Below, piece after piece: positions 1 to 5,485 of a stretch of 5,485 nucleotides of DNA (position 1 is its first letter; every line of letters starts with the position of its first letter). The stretch spans positions 8,368-13,852 of the forward strand of contig DLXW01000349.1 in the NCBI GenBank assembly GCA_003448685.1. The letters run 5' to 3'. The notes beneath the pieces are model-generated. The model saw nothing but the letters and a program-made list of their open reading frames with translations, was not told the origin of the DNA and searched no databases. Position numbers and translations under genes: made by a program. This DNA is from Cyanothece sp. UBA12306 (GTDB taxonomy: Bacteria > Cyanobacteriota > Cyanobacteriia > Cyanobacteriales > Microcystaceae).

Positions 1-979
1 CTATCGGTTTAGACTGACGCTTAATATCTAAAATTAGATCATCATCTAATTGATCAGTTTTTCCTTCAATTAATACAGAATAACGAGGGGTTCCTAGTGA
101 ACCTAATCCAGCATTTAATCTTCTAGCAATATCTTTGACTTGGAAGAAATTATTCTGGTAATCAAGTTTTTTTGCAATTGGTTGACTATAGACTAATATT
201 TGATATTTTATCTGTTCTTTAATGGCACAAGGCAAAGCTAATTTTTCTGAAGATAAATCAAATTTTCTTTGATTGTTTTGATCAATTTTTGTCCACTTAT
301 TTAATAAATCTTGTCTTGTTTTTTCTTGGGCTTTTTTTAAGAGCTTTTTCAGATGTTTATTGGTATTACTATTAGTAAAATAGATTTTTTTTTCATCGTC
401 ATTACCTGTATAGGAAGCTAATGTATCTAAATAGGATTCACTTAAGTTATCAATTACTTCGGCTTGCTGTGATTGGTCTAAAAGATTGTTCTCATTAGAT
501 GCTAAAATAATACTGGTTGCCAGTCGCCATAAATCATATTGATAATCAGCAATAACTGATTCATCAAAATCATTAAGATCAAAAATGACTTCGCCTTCAT
601 CGTTATCGAATGTCCCAAAATTGTCAACATGAAGATCCCCTGACAACCAAGTTTTAGTTTTAGCATTACCAAATTTATTGAGACGACTATCCTGGAAAAA
701 ATCAGACCAGAATAAATAATTAGTTGCTCTGTAGAAAGGAAATATTGAGTTTCCCATCTTACAATATTTCTGCTTTTTTAAACAGTTTTGCTGCTGTTTT
801 GGAATGGGTTGTAATAATTTTTCTGTCTCTAGTTTAATAGAATTTATGACTTGTTTGTTTCGTGCATTATCATTAATTGGTTGAGCAGAAATTGGCCAAC
901 AAATACACCAAATATTGATTAATCCGATGACAATTAACACAAGACATAATTTATAAAAATATTGTATATTTTTTCTCAT
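1..979 (-). CDS. Exported DUF2252 family protein, C-terminus cut by window edge
   Basis: This reading frame is open from an ATG at 979 to the window edge, giving 326 residues with no stop, so the C-terminus is missing. I assign it to DUF2252 by motifs: GDLHVDNFG (114-122), FDLNDFDES (133-141), LNAGLGSLGTPRYSVLIEG (288-306) and LDIKRQSKP (317-325). The GDLHxxN and DFD elements resemble the catalytic loop and metal-binding motif of aminoglycoside-phosphotransferase-like kinases, so a kinase-like fold is probable, but no substrate is known to me. Residues 1-33 look like a signal peptide or membrane anchor: basic MRKN, a hydrophobic core (about 11-30), then PISA-Q as a possible cleavage site. There is no lipobox at C25 or C27. 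ATG 979 was chosen because it starts right at the signal; a GTG at 1006 is also in frame. The Shine-Dalgarno signal is weak. It lies 132 bp downstream of moeA on the same strand. Family assignment is firm; function is unknown. Confidence 0.85.
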   Translation of the reverse strand, partial: MRKNIQYFYKLCLVLIVIGLINIWCICWPISAQPINDNARNKQVINSIKLETEKLLQPIPKQQQNCLKKQKYCKMGNSIFPFYRATNYLFWSDFFQDSRLNKFGNAKTKTWLSGDLHVDNFGTFDNDEGEVIFDLNDFDESVIADYQYDLWRLATSIILASNENNLLDQSQQAEVIDNLSESYLDTLASYTGNDDEKKIYFTNSNTNKHLKKLLKKAQEKTRQDLLNKWTKIDQNNQRKFDLSSEKLALPCAIKEQIKYQILVYSQPIAKKLDYQNNFFQVKDIARRLNAGLGSLGTPRYSVLIEGKTDQLDDDLILDIKRQSKPI

Positions 980-997
980 TGCTTTCAATTTAGCTAA

Positions 998-1025
998 GAT
1001 AGTCACGATAGTCTTTAAATTAAAG
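998..1025. repeat. Short direct repeat and inverted repeat upstream of the DUF2252 gene
   Basis: GATAGTC occurs twice (998-1004 and 1007-1013) with a 2-bp gap. It overlaps by one base a 13-bp inverted repeat CTTTAA-A-TTAAAG (1013-1025). The block sits 19-46 bp upstream of the ATG at 979, where an operator or promoter could lie. Both elements are short and AT-rich, so chance is a serious alternative. Confidence 0.25.
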
Positions 1026-1111
1026 ATAACACAAAATTAATGCTAAAATTTAAAGATTTATGTACTAAAAATTTTTCAATCAATAATCGATATTATTATG
1101 GGTTTCTAAGG

Positions 1112-2332
1112 TTACTGAAACATCACTAGAACTTTCTCCCCTTGCTGAATCATAGTTGTTCCTATTGGTAACATAGCTAAAGCATTAGTACCAGCTAAAT
1201 TAATTAAATTGCCGGAGTTGTGACTCCCTTGTGCTAATTCAAATTGATATTCTCCATCAACTAGCTGTAATTGTCCCCAAAAATAGGTTTCTCTTTGTCC
1301 ACCAGCTTGCAAATCTTGACAACATTTTGCTTTAATAAATTTTGGTAACCAATTACCTGAAAGTCCTGATAATTTATGTATAGCAGGTTTTACAAATCGC
1401 CAACAACTAACTAATGCCGAGACTGGATTTCCTGGAAGGCCAAAATAAACACAGCCATTGTCAAAGTTAGCTACTGTCAAGGGTTTTCCAGGTTTTACTG
1501 CCACACTACGGATTGAAATTTCTCCACCTAATTCTGACAGAAGTTGTTCAACATAATCATAATCTCCTACAGAAACTCCTCCTGTTGATAGAACGAAATC
1601 TGCGGAATTAATAGCTTGTTTCATCTTGTCTAAAAGAACATTTCTGTTATCGGGAACAATCCCTAATTTAAGGGGAATTGCTCCTAGACTACTCACAAAT
1701 GCTGCTAAAGCATATTGATTAGAATCAACAATTTGCCCAGGGTGTAATTTTTCCGCAGGAGTTACTAATTCATTGCCAGTAGAAATAATCGCTACACGGG
1801 GACGAGAATAAACTGTTATTTCTGGACATTGTGCTGTAGCTAATACAGATATTTCTGGGGCATTAATAGCAATTCCTGAAGAGAATAAAGGACTTCCTGC
1901 CTGATAGAATTGTCCTTTCTTTCTGACGAAGTTTTGCGGAGATTTTGGACTTAATAAAATTACAACATGGTTATCATGTTTTTGGGTATTTTCTTGCATT
2001 ATAATGGTATCTGCCCCCTGAGGTAACATTGCCCCTGTAAAGATACGGGAAGCTTGTCCTGATTGCAGAGATTTTTGGGGGGCAATTCCAGCGGGTATTT
2101 CCTCAATAATTTCTAAAGTGACTGGATTTTCTGAATTGGAATTAATGACATCTTCGAATTTTACAGCATAACCATCCATCGCTGAATTATCCCAATAAGG
2201 AAAGTCTAATTCACTGGTAATAGTTTGGGCTAAAATACGCCCTAAAGAGTTATCTAAAGTTACTGTTTCTGTATCTTGAATCGGTTTAACTAAGTCGAGG
2301 ATAATAGATATAGCTTGAGATACTGGAATCAT
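1112..2332 (-). CDS. moeA: Molybdopterin molybdenumtransferase MoeA
   Basis: The 406-residue product has the usual MoeA length (about 400-410). MoeA is a cytoplasmic enzyme that inserts molybdate into adenylylated molybdopterin to finish the molybdenum cofactor, used for example by nitrate reductase. Visible motifs in order: DNSAMDGYA (48-56), TGAMLPQGADTI (99-110), STGNEL (184-189), GQIVDSN (199-205), STGGVSVGDYDY (249-260, the MoCF-fold signature), VKPGKP (279-284) and GLPGNPVSA (298-306). The C-terminal beta-barrel domain (about 325-406) is complete, with the SGN motif at 373-375. The ATG at 2332 is the natural start: the family's N-terminal pattern begins at once, and an in-frame TAA lies six codons upstream, which is the stop of the preceding gene. 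A membrane-protein gene ends 15 bp upstream on the same strand, suggesting an operon. No Shine-Dalgarno sequence is clear; the leader is a run of A's. All key motifs are intact. Confidence 0.97.
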   Translation of the reverse strand: MIPVSQAISIILDLVKPIQDTETVTLDNSLGRILAQTITSELDFPYWDNSAMDGYAVKFEDVINSNSENPVTLEIIEEIPAGIAPQKSLQSGQASRIFTGAMLPQGADTIIMQENTQKHDNHVVILLSPKSPQNFVRKKGQFYQAGSPLFSSGIAINAPEISVLATAQCPEITVYSRPRVAIISTGNELVTPAEKLHPGQIVDSNQYALAAFVSSLGAIPLKLGIVPDNRNVLLDKMKQAINSADFVLSTGGVSVGDYDYVEQLLSELGGEISIRSVAVKPGKPLTVANFDNGCVYFGLPGNPVSALVSCWRFVKPAIHKLSGLSGNWLPKFIKAKCCQDLQAGGQRETYFWGQLQLVDGEYQFELAQGSHNSGNLINLAGTNALAMLPIGTTMIQQGEKVLVMFQ

Positions 2333-2347
2333 TTTTTTAGTTGATTT

Positions 2348-2929
2348 TTAGTTAATTGAATTGTTAAATCTAACATATTTTAAGCAGCCATAAGTAATCA
2401 CCATAATTAATAATACTGAATTAATGGCTAAAGAAGCAATTCCTAACATTGCTAAAGTTACTAAAATAAGTCCCAGAATATCAGCAATTAATAGGGGTAA
2501 TTTTTGAATAATACCTAAATTTTTTAGGGTCGTTTTATCTATAGTTTCTAGTTGAATATCTGCCAATAAATTAAATAAGATTAAACTTGTCATAATAATA
2601 ATTCCTCCCCAATATAAAGAGAAACTACAAACGTAAAAGCCAATCACTTCCACAATAATAGTAATAATGGTAATTCTAGTAAAATTATCTAGTCTTGGCT
2701 CTTTAATATATCGTTTGACTTCTCTGATTTGTCTCAAATCTAAAATCGCCATTTTACATTGCTCTAAACAAAATAAAAAAAGAGAAAATGCCAATAATTT
2801 ATCAGCCCAAAACTCCTGTGTAACTAGATTAACTATAATTCCTAAAGCCCCAGGAAAAAAGACCAAGGAGAGCAATAAGCTAAAATTTATTTTTTCTAAT
2901 CTTAGGTTTTCAATACTTAAGTTAATCAT
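2348..2929 (-). CDS. Multi-pass membrane protein of unknown function
   Basis: I do not recognise a family for this 193-residue protein. It is very hydrophobic, with likely membrane segments at about 16-36, 43-60 (weaker, containing C54 and C58), 84-104, 105-124, 144-164 and 166-186, so four to six passes. A basic loop (65-80, LRQIREVKRYIKEPRL) separates the second and third segments and would favour the cytoplasmic side. No catalytic or transporter motif is visible. The start is well fixed: an in-frame TAG lies two codons before the ATG at 2929. It stops 15 bp before moeA, in the same frame and on the same strand, so the two genes are probably co-transcribed. That position would allow a role linked to molybdate or cofactor metabolism, but this is only a guess from proximity. 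Coding is supported by length, the good ATG and tight packing against moeA; the antisense frame in this stretch is not convincing. Confidence 0.75.
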   Translation of the reverse strand: MINLSIENLRLEKINFSLLLSLVFFPGALGIIVNLVTQEFWADKLLAFSLFLFCLEQCKMAILDLRQIREVKRYIKEPRLDNFTRITIITIIVEVIGFYVCSFSLYWGGIIIMTSLILFNLLADIQLETIDKTTLKNLGIIQKLPLLIADILGLILVTLAMLGIASLAINSVLLIMVITYGCLKYVRFNNSIN

Positions 2930-2988
2930 TGACTAAAAGTTATTCAAACAAAAAAAGTATATTTTGTTCAACTATTATGTTATAATTA

Positions 2989-3046
2989 CTAAGCTAAAAT
3001 AATAAATAGTCGAATATCAAATTAAGTCATCTAAGCTCAAATAATA
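2989..3046. repeat. Direct repeat pair CTAAGCT[A/C]AAATAATA upstream of ruvB
   Basis: A 16-bp word with one mismatch occurs at 2989-3004 and 3031-3046. The start-to-start distance is 42 bp, about four helical turns, so both copies would face the same side of the DNA. Another 9-bp repeat, ATCAAATTA, is interleaved (3016-3024 and 3050-3058). The first copy begins three bases after the candidate TATAAT. The pair could be a regulator binding site or a local duplication. Confidence 0.5.
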
Positions 3047-3116
3047 TCAATCAAATTATATTGTTTTTGAGAAAGACAGCTAATCTTAAAAATATAGACT
3101 ATTTGTTAATTATCCT

Positions 3117-3124
3117 GCGATCGC
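3117..3124. repeat. HIP1 octamer GCGATCGC
   Basis: The palindrome GCGATCGC is greatly over-represented in many cyanobacterial genomes. This copy is in the ruvB leader, 8 bp before the start codon. Confidence 0.85.
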
Positions 3125-3132
3125 TTACCATT

Positions 3133-4215
3133 ATGGCTATTAAACGCTCAGCTAACTCCGATCATTCTCATCAAAAAGCTGCTCGAGTTCCCAAGAGTCA
3201 AGAATCCAAAATGGTTTCCCCAACAGCGACAAACCAAGAGAAAGAAACCTCTGACGAAAATCTTCGCCCCCATCGTCTAGCTGATTATATAGGACAAAAA
3301 GATCTCAAGAGTGTTTTGACAATTGCTATGGAAGCAGCAAAAACCAGAGGGGACTCTCTCGATCATTTGTTATTATACGGCCCTCCTGGCTTAGGGAAAA
3401 CAACAATTTCCTTGATTTTAGCGGCAGAAATGGAAGTTAACTGCAAAATAACAGCGGCACCTGCCCTAGAACGTCCTAGGGACATTACAGGGCTTTTAAT
3501 CAATCTAAAACCTGGTGATATTCTCTTTATTGACGAAATCCACCGTCTTAATCGTTTAACAGAAGAATTGCTTTATCCTGCCATGGAAGATTACCGTCTT
3601 GATATTACTATTGGCAAAGGAAAGTCTTCTAGAACCCAAAGTATTTCCCTGCCTAAATTTACTTTAATTGGTGCTACTACTAAGGTTGGTTCTCTCACCT
3701 CGCCGTTGCGTGATCGTTTTGGACTAATTCAAAAGTTGCGTTTTTATGAACCATCAGAATTAACTTTAATTGTTTTAAGAACCGCCGAAATTCTTAACAC
3801 TTCTATTACCGAAGATGGTGCTGCTGAAATCGCACGCCGTTCTCGTGGAACTCCTCGAATTGCTAATCGTTTACTCCGCAGAGTTAGGGATTATATGCAG
3901 GTTCAAAAAAAGCCTACTATTAATGAAGAATTAGCAGCAGAAGCTTTAGAAATTTATCAAATAGATGAACAAGGACTTGATTGGACTGATCGCTTAATTT
4001 TGCAAACGATGATCAATCAATTTAATGGGGGACCAGTAGGGTTAGAAGCGATCGCCGCTTCTACAGGAGAAGATGCTAAAACTATTGAGGAGGTTTATGA
4101 ACCCTATTTACTACAAATTGGCTATCTTAATCGTACTCCAAGGGGAAGAGTGGTAGCGGCGGCTGCCTATCAACATTTAGGACAAACTTCCGAAGAACAA
4201 TTATCCATGTTTTAG
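3133..4215 (+). CDS. ruvB: Holliday junction branch migration ATPase RuvB
   Basis: RuvB is the AAA+ hexameric motor that, with RuvA, drives branch migration of Holliday junctions before RuvC cleavage. The 360-residue product shows Walker A GPPGLGKT (83-90), Walker B LFIDEIH (131-137), sensor 1 TLIGATTK (177-184), the SPLRDRFG stretch with the arginine finger region (190-197), sensor 2 [16 protein letters not shown] (238-253) and the C-terminal winged helix (about 283-345) with the DNA-contacting TPRGR (335-339). The AAA+ core starts near residue 44; the preceding polar, Lys/Ser/Gln-rich tail makes it longer than E. coli RuvB (336 residues), as in other cyanobacteria. I start at the ATG (MAIKRS...). 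The frame stays open upstream to a TTG at 3061, but those 24 codons contain no ATG and do not look like RuvB. It is transcribed alone, divergent from the membrane-protein gene and convergent with rnc. No ruvA or ruvC is present here, as expected in cyanobacteria, where ruv genes are scattered. Confidence 0.97.
   Translation: MAIKRSANSDHSHQKAARVPKSQESKMVSPTATNQEKETSDENLRPHRLADYIGQKDLKSVLTIAMEAAKTRGDSLDHLLLYGPPGLGKTTISLILAAEMEVNCKITAAPALERPRDITGLLINLKPGDILFIDEIHRLNRLTEELLYPAMEDYRLDITIGKGKSSRTQSISLPKFTLIGATTKVGSLTSPLRDRFGLIQKLRFYEPSELTLIVLRTAEILNTSITEDGAAEIARRSRGTPRIANRLLRRVRDYMQVQKKPTINEELAAEALEIYQIDEQGLDWTDRLILQTMINQFNGGPVGLEAIAASTGEDAKTIEEVYEPYLLQIGYLNRTPRGRVVAAAAYQHLGQTSEEQLSMF
4048..4055. 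repeat. HIP1 octamer GCGATCGC
   Basis: This HIP1 copy lies inside ruvB, spanning codons for the E-A-I-A stretch (residues 305-308). Confidence 0.85.
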
Positions 4216-4242
4216 GGAATTGAATTTTAAATTATAATTTAT
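4216..4242. other. Convergent gap between ruvB and rnc
   Basis: Only 27 bp separate the ruvB stop from the in-frame rnc stop, and 16 bp if rnc ends at its canonical -1-frame stop (4232-4234). The stretch contains a 12-bp AT-only palindrome AAATTATAATTT (4229-4240). It has no GC-rich stem, so it is a poor candidate for an intrinsic terminator. Confidence 0.4.
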
Positions 4243-4283
4243 TTAAAGCACTTTGAGCTGCTGCCTTAGTTGCTTTTTTTTTT
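4232..4283 (-). other. rnc: Frameshift site and -1-frame C-terminal end of rnc
   Basis: On the minus strand ten A's (4283-4274) are followed by G, giving the slippery heptamer A AAA AAG in the zero-frame phase. A -1 slip, or one extra A in the mRNA, joins ...GRQKKK to ATKAAAQSALNKL and stops at TAA 4232-4234. This restores the conserved KKxAxxxAAxxAL helix of the dsRNA-binding domain. A purine-rich AGGAAAAGG (4297-4289) lies 9 nt upstream of the heptamer. Downstream only a weak AGCA/TGCT 4-bp stem (4262-4247) is seen. Confidence 0.75.
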
Positions 4284-4905
4284 GGCGACCTTTTCCTATG
4301 CCTAATACTTGATTGTTAATACGTACTCCGAAGACAAATTCTTTAGCATGATCAGGTCCAGATTCTTGAATCAAAAAGTATTCAGGAACTTGTTTATAAC
4401 GTTCTAAAGACCATTGTTGGAGACGATTTTTGACATCAATAATGTTAGTAGAAATTGTGCTTGATTCAGGCATCACTAAATTATCGATGGCTTCTTTAAA
4501 GAGCGATCGCACAAAATATTGTACTGCTTCTATTCCTGCATCAAGAAAATAAGCTCCAATAACTGCTTCAAAAGCATCACTTAATAAAGCAGGATTTTCT
4601 CTACCCCCATCTTTAATGGCTCCCTGTCCAAGATACATTAATTCCCCAATTTTTAAAGTTTTAGCAAATTTAGCTAACTGAGATTCATCAACTAATTTTG
4701 AGCGTAAACGAGTCAGTTGAGCTTCACTTAATTCTGGATAACGTCGATAAAGTTCGCTACTGACGACAAATTCTAATACTGCGTCTCCCAAAAATTCTAA
4801 TCTTTCATTATGTTCTGTCACCTCAGGATGTTCGTTAATATAAGAACGGTGAGTAAACGCGCATTCTAATAATTCTGGATTTTTAAACTGAGAAAAAATA
4901 GTCAT
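4243..4905 (-). CDS. rnc: Ribonuclease III, frame interrupted near the C-terminus
   Basis: RNase III cleaves double-stranded RNA, notably in rRNA precursor maturation. Numbered from the ATG at 4905, the catalytic domain has the signature HNERLEFLGDAVL (32-44; E34, E37, D41) and the second metal-ligand pair in SDAFEAVIGAYF (D110, E113). The dsRNA-binding domain begins near 155 (DVKNRLQQW, then GPDHAKEF and GIGKGRQKKK). After K211 the frame reads QLRQQLKVL and stops at 4243, which is unlike the family. The -1 frame reads ATKAAAQSALNKL and stops at 4232-4234, matching the canonical last helix. The switch point is a run of ten A's, so the intact protein would be 224 residues rather than 220. A TTG at 4929 would add eight residues but lies inside the heptamer repeat, so ATG 4905 is preferred. 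It follows the coiled-coil gene by 52 bp on the same strand. The frame break could be slippage, mutation or a base-calling error. Confidence 0.93.
   Translation of the reverse strand: MTIFSQFKNPELLECAFTHRSYINEHPEVTEHNERLEFLGDAVLEFVVSSELYRRYPELSEAQLTRLRSKLVDESQLAKFAKTLKIGELMYLGQGAIKDGGRENPALLSDAFEAVIGAYFLDAGIEAVQYFVRSLFKEAIDNLVMPESSTISTNIIDVKNRLQQWSLERYKQVPEYFLIQESGPDHAKEFVFGVRINNQVLGIGKGRQKKKQLRQQLKVL
4503..4510. repeat. HIP1 octamer GCGATCGC
   Basis: This HIP1 copy lies inside rnc, in codons for the V-R-S-L stretch after the catalytic core. Confidence 0.85.
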
Positions 4906-4920
4906 TTCTAATACATTTAA

Positions 4921-4960
4921 AACTATCAACTATCAACTATTAACTATTAACTATTAACTA
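4921..4960. repeat. Heptanucleotide tandem repeat, about 5.7 copies
   Basis: Two units AACTATC (4921-4934), three units AACTATT (4935-4955) and a partial AACTA (4956-4960) are perfectly in tandem. On the minus strand the unit is AATAGTT or GATAGTT. The array fills most of the spacer between the coiled-coil gene and rnc, contributes the TAG stop of the former and contains the TTG that would be the longest rnc start. It resembles the short tandemly repeated heptamers (STRR type) known from cyanobacteria. Because the unit length is not a multiple of three, it carries stops in every minus-strand frame. Confidence 0.9.
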
Positions 4961-5347
4961 ACCTGCCAAAGTTTTCAGCAGCCACCCTAAGAGTACCCCT
5001 AAACCTCCCAAGCGAACAACCTGCCAAAAAGCTTCTATGAAAAAAACTTGAGCCAATAATAAACCCTGATTTTCTTCAGGGGAAAGTAAGCGACTTTCTA
5101 GGATCATCGATAGTTCTTCAAGTTCTTCTTGCAAGGTTTTTATTTCTTGTTCCCATTCAGATGATGGAACTGACTCCTCAATTTCTATCTCTTGCAAAGA
5201 TTGTTGAATCTCAGCTTGACGCTGCTGCGCTTGTCTAATTTGTCTATAGCGTTCTTTAAGCTTAATTAGGGATTGTTCTGTATTATGAAGAGCAGTTTCA
5301 AACTCTTCGTATTCATCTTCTGACTGATGTGACTCGTTTTGAGACAT
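4958..5347 (-). CDS. Small coiled-coil protein with hydrophobic C-terminus, function unknown
   Basis: I do not recognise a named family for this 129-residue protein. The N-terminus is acidic (SEDEYEEFE, 9-17). Long charged helices with heptad-like spacing follow at about 18-56 and 64-88, rich in Q, E, K and L, and suggest a coiled coil. Residues 96-127 are hydrophobic (VFFIEAFWQVV, then LGGLGVLLGWLL) and could form a C-terminal membrane anchor, with E105 and R112 making the first half only amphipathic. The protein would then be tail-anchored with the coiled coil in the cytoplasm. The ATG at 5347 has GAG 6 nt upstream as a modest ribosome-binding signal. The stop TAG overlaps the heptamer repeat. 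It precedes rnc by 52 bp on the same strand, so co-transcription is likely, but nothing in the sequence ties it to RNA processing. Coding is supported by strongly biased amino-acid composition and clear structural organisation. Confidence 0.75.
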   Translation of the reverse strand: MSQNESHQSEDEYEEFETALHNTEQSLIKLKERYRQIRQAQQRQAEIQQSLQEIEIEESVPSSEWEQEIKTLQEELEELSMILESRLLSPEENQGLLLAQVFFIEAFWQVVRLGGLGVLLGWLLKTLAG

Positions 5348-5356
5348 AAGTAGCTC

Positions 5357-5362
5357 ATTATA
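5357..5362 (-). promoter_or_regulatory. Candidate -10 box of the coiled-coil/rnc unit
   Basis: A perfect TATAAT lies on the minus strand 9 bp before the ATG at 5347. The hexamer 17 bp further upstream is TATAGA (5385-5380), a poor -35; TTGCTA (5389-5384) is better but 21 bp away. If used, transcription would begin almost at the start codon and the mRNA would be nearly leaderless. In AT-rich DNA this match may be fortuitous. Confidence 0.3.
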
Positions 5363-5379
5363 ATTTACTATTCCACACT

Positions 5380-5485
5380 TCTATAGCAACCGCCAAGGTG
5401 GTTAGGACAGAACTTTTGTCTTAAACCCTTGTACAAAGCCAGTTTTACTTGGGGACTTCTGTACGGGCTTAATAATATTAAGCCC
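5380..5485. repeat. Structured intergenic stretch, possible edge of a dispersed repeat or insertion element
   Basis: The base composition becomes noticeably more GC-rich than the flanking spacer. It holds a near-palindrome AACCGCC-AA-GGTGGTT (5388-5403, one G-T pair), a GACA/TGTC arm pair in GACAGAACTTTTGTC, the 8-bp palindrome TTGTACAA, and a perfect hairpin with 9-bp arms at the right end. Such clustering of small inverted repeats resembles a MITE-like or IS-end sequence. On the minus strand a frame is open from the window edge to a TAA just before the first hairpin (about 27 codons), too short to call a gene. Identity is not established. Confidence 0.35.
5465..5485. repeat. Perfect inverted repeat, 9-bp arms and 3-nt loop
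   Basis: GGGCTTAAT (5465-5473) and ATTAAGCCC (5477-5485) are exact reverse complements around AAT. No T-tract follows within the window, so it cannot be called a terminator. It may be an operator, an element end, or a terminator of a gene outside the window. Confidence 0.6.

Larger units (their letters stand above)
2930..3132. promoter_or_regulatory. Divergent intergenic region between the membrane-protein gene and ruvB
   Basis: This 203-bp, extremely AT-rich spacer must hold the promoters of two divergent units. On the plus strand there is a perfect -10 hexamer TATAAT at 2981-2986, which would give a leader of roughly 140 nt for ruvB; no good -35 lies at the standard distance. On the minus strand no convincing promoter pair was found. 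A HIP1 octamer lies at 3117-3124, just before the ruvB start. There is no Shine-Dalgarno sequence in front of ruvB. I see no RNA gene and no riboswitch-like structure. Confidence 0.4.

Noticed and set aside
1082..1097. AATAAT-CGAT-ATTATT inverted repeat downstream of moeA as a terminator
   Set aside because: The stem is only 6 bp of A-T pairs with no following T-tract, so it would be unstable; such palindromes are expected by chance in DNA this AT-rich.
2667..2936. Open frame of 89 codons on the plus strand
   Set aside because: It lies wholly antisense to the membrane-protein gene, has a Lys/Ser/Leu-rich composition with no motif, and the opposite frame is longer, better started and tightly packed against moeA.
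3061..3132. 24-codon upstream extension of ruvB from a TTG
   Set aside because: It contains no ATG and no RuvB-like sequence, and has a HIP1 site; the ATG at 3133 begins the expected MAIKR N-terminus.
4906..4929. Eight-codon upstream extension of rnc from a TTG
   Set aside because: The TTG is part of the tandem heptamer repeat, and an ATG at 4905 gives a normal RNase III N-terminus.
4921..4960. Heptamer array as a CRISPR
   Set aside because: The units are 7 bp in direct contact with no spacers, so this is a simple tandem repeat.
5404..5485. Minus-strand open frame of about 27 codons running in from the window edge
   Set aside because: It is short, lies over inverted repeats, and the peptide matches no family I recognise; a chance open frame is the simpler reading.

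Overview
The window is AT-rich chromosomal DNA, most likely from a cyanobacterium. Three copies of the HIP1 octamer GCGATCGC (3117, 4048, 4503) and a heptanucleotide tandem repeat filling an intergenic spacer are both typical of that phylum. The proteins (RuvB with an N-terminal extension, MoeA, full-length RNase III) fit this. A low-GC unicellular nitrogen-fixing relative of Crocosphaera/Cyanothece is my guess, but the genus cannot be fixed from the sequence alone.

Layout, left to right. (1) 1-979, minus: the N-terminal 326 residues of an exported DUF2252 protein, cut by the window edge. (2) 1112-2332, minus: moeA, the molybdenum insertase of molybdenum cofactor synthesis. (3) 2348-2929, minus: a hydrophobic multi-pass membrane protein of unknown function, 15 bp upstream of moeA and probably co-transcribed with it. 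(4) 2930-3132: an AT-only divergent intergenic region with a 16-bp direct repeat (one mismatch) at a 42-bp period. (5) 3133-4215, plus: ruvB, the branch-migration motor of Holliday-junction processing. (6) 4905 to 4243 (or 4232), minus: rnc, RNase III, convergent with ruvB. (7) 4921-4960: a heptamer tandem repeat. (8) 4958-5347, minus: a small coiled-coil protein with a hydrophobic C-terminus, likely in one transcription unit with rnc. (9) 5348-5485: upstream sequence with several short inverted repeats that looks like part of a structured dispersed element.

The genes are mostly housekeeping: cofactor synthesis, DNA recombination and RNA processing. The most notable observation is in rnc. The frame breaks inside a run of ten A's, seven codons before the canonical end of the double-stranded-RNA-binding domain. 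The conserved C-terminus is intact in the -1 frame and ends at 4232. The break contains the heptamer A AAA AAG, the sequence used for programmed -1 frameshifting in E. coli dnaX. It could be programmed slippage, a real lesion, or a homopolymer sequencing error. No new multi-gene system is visible in the window.
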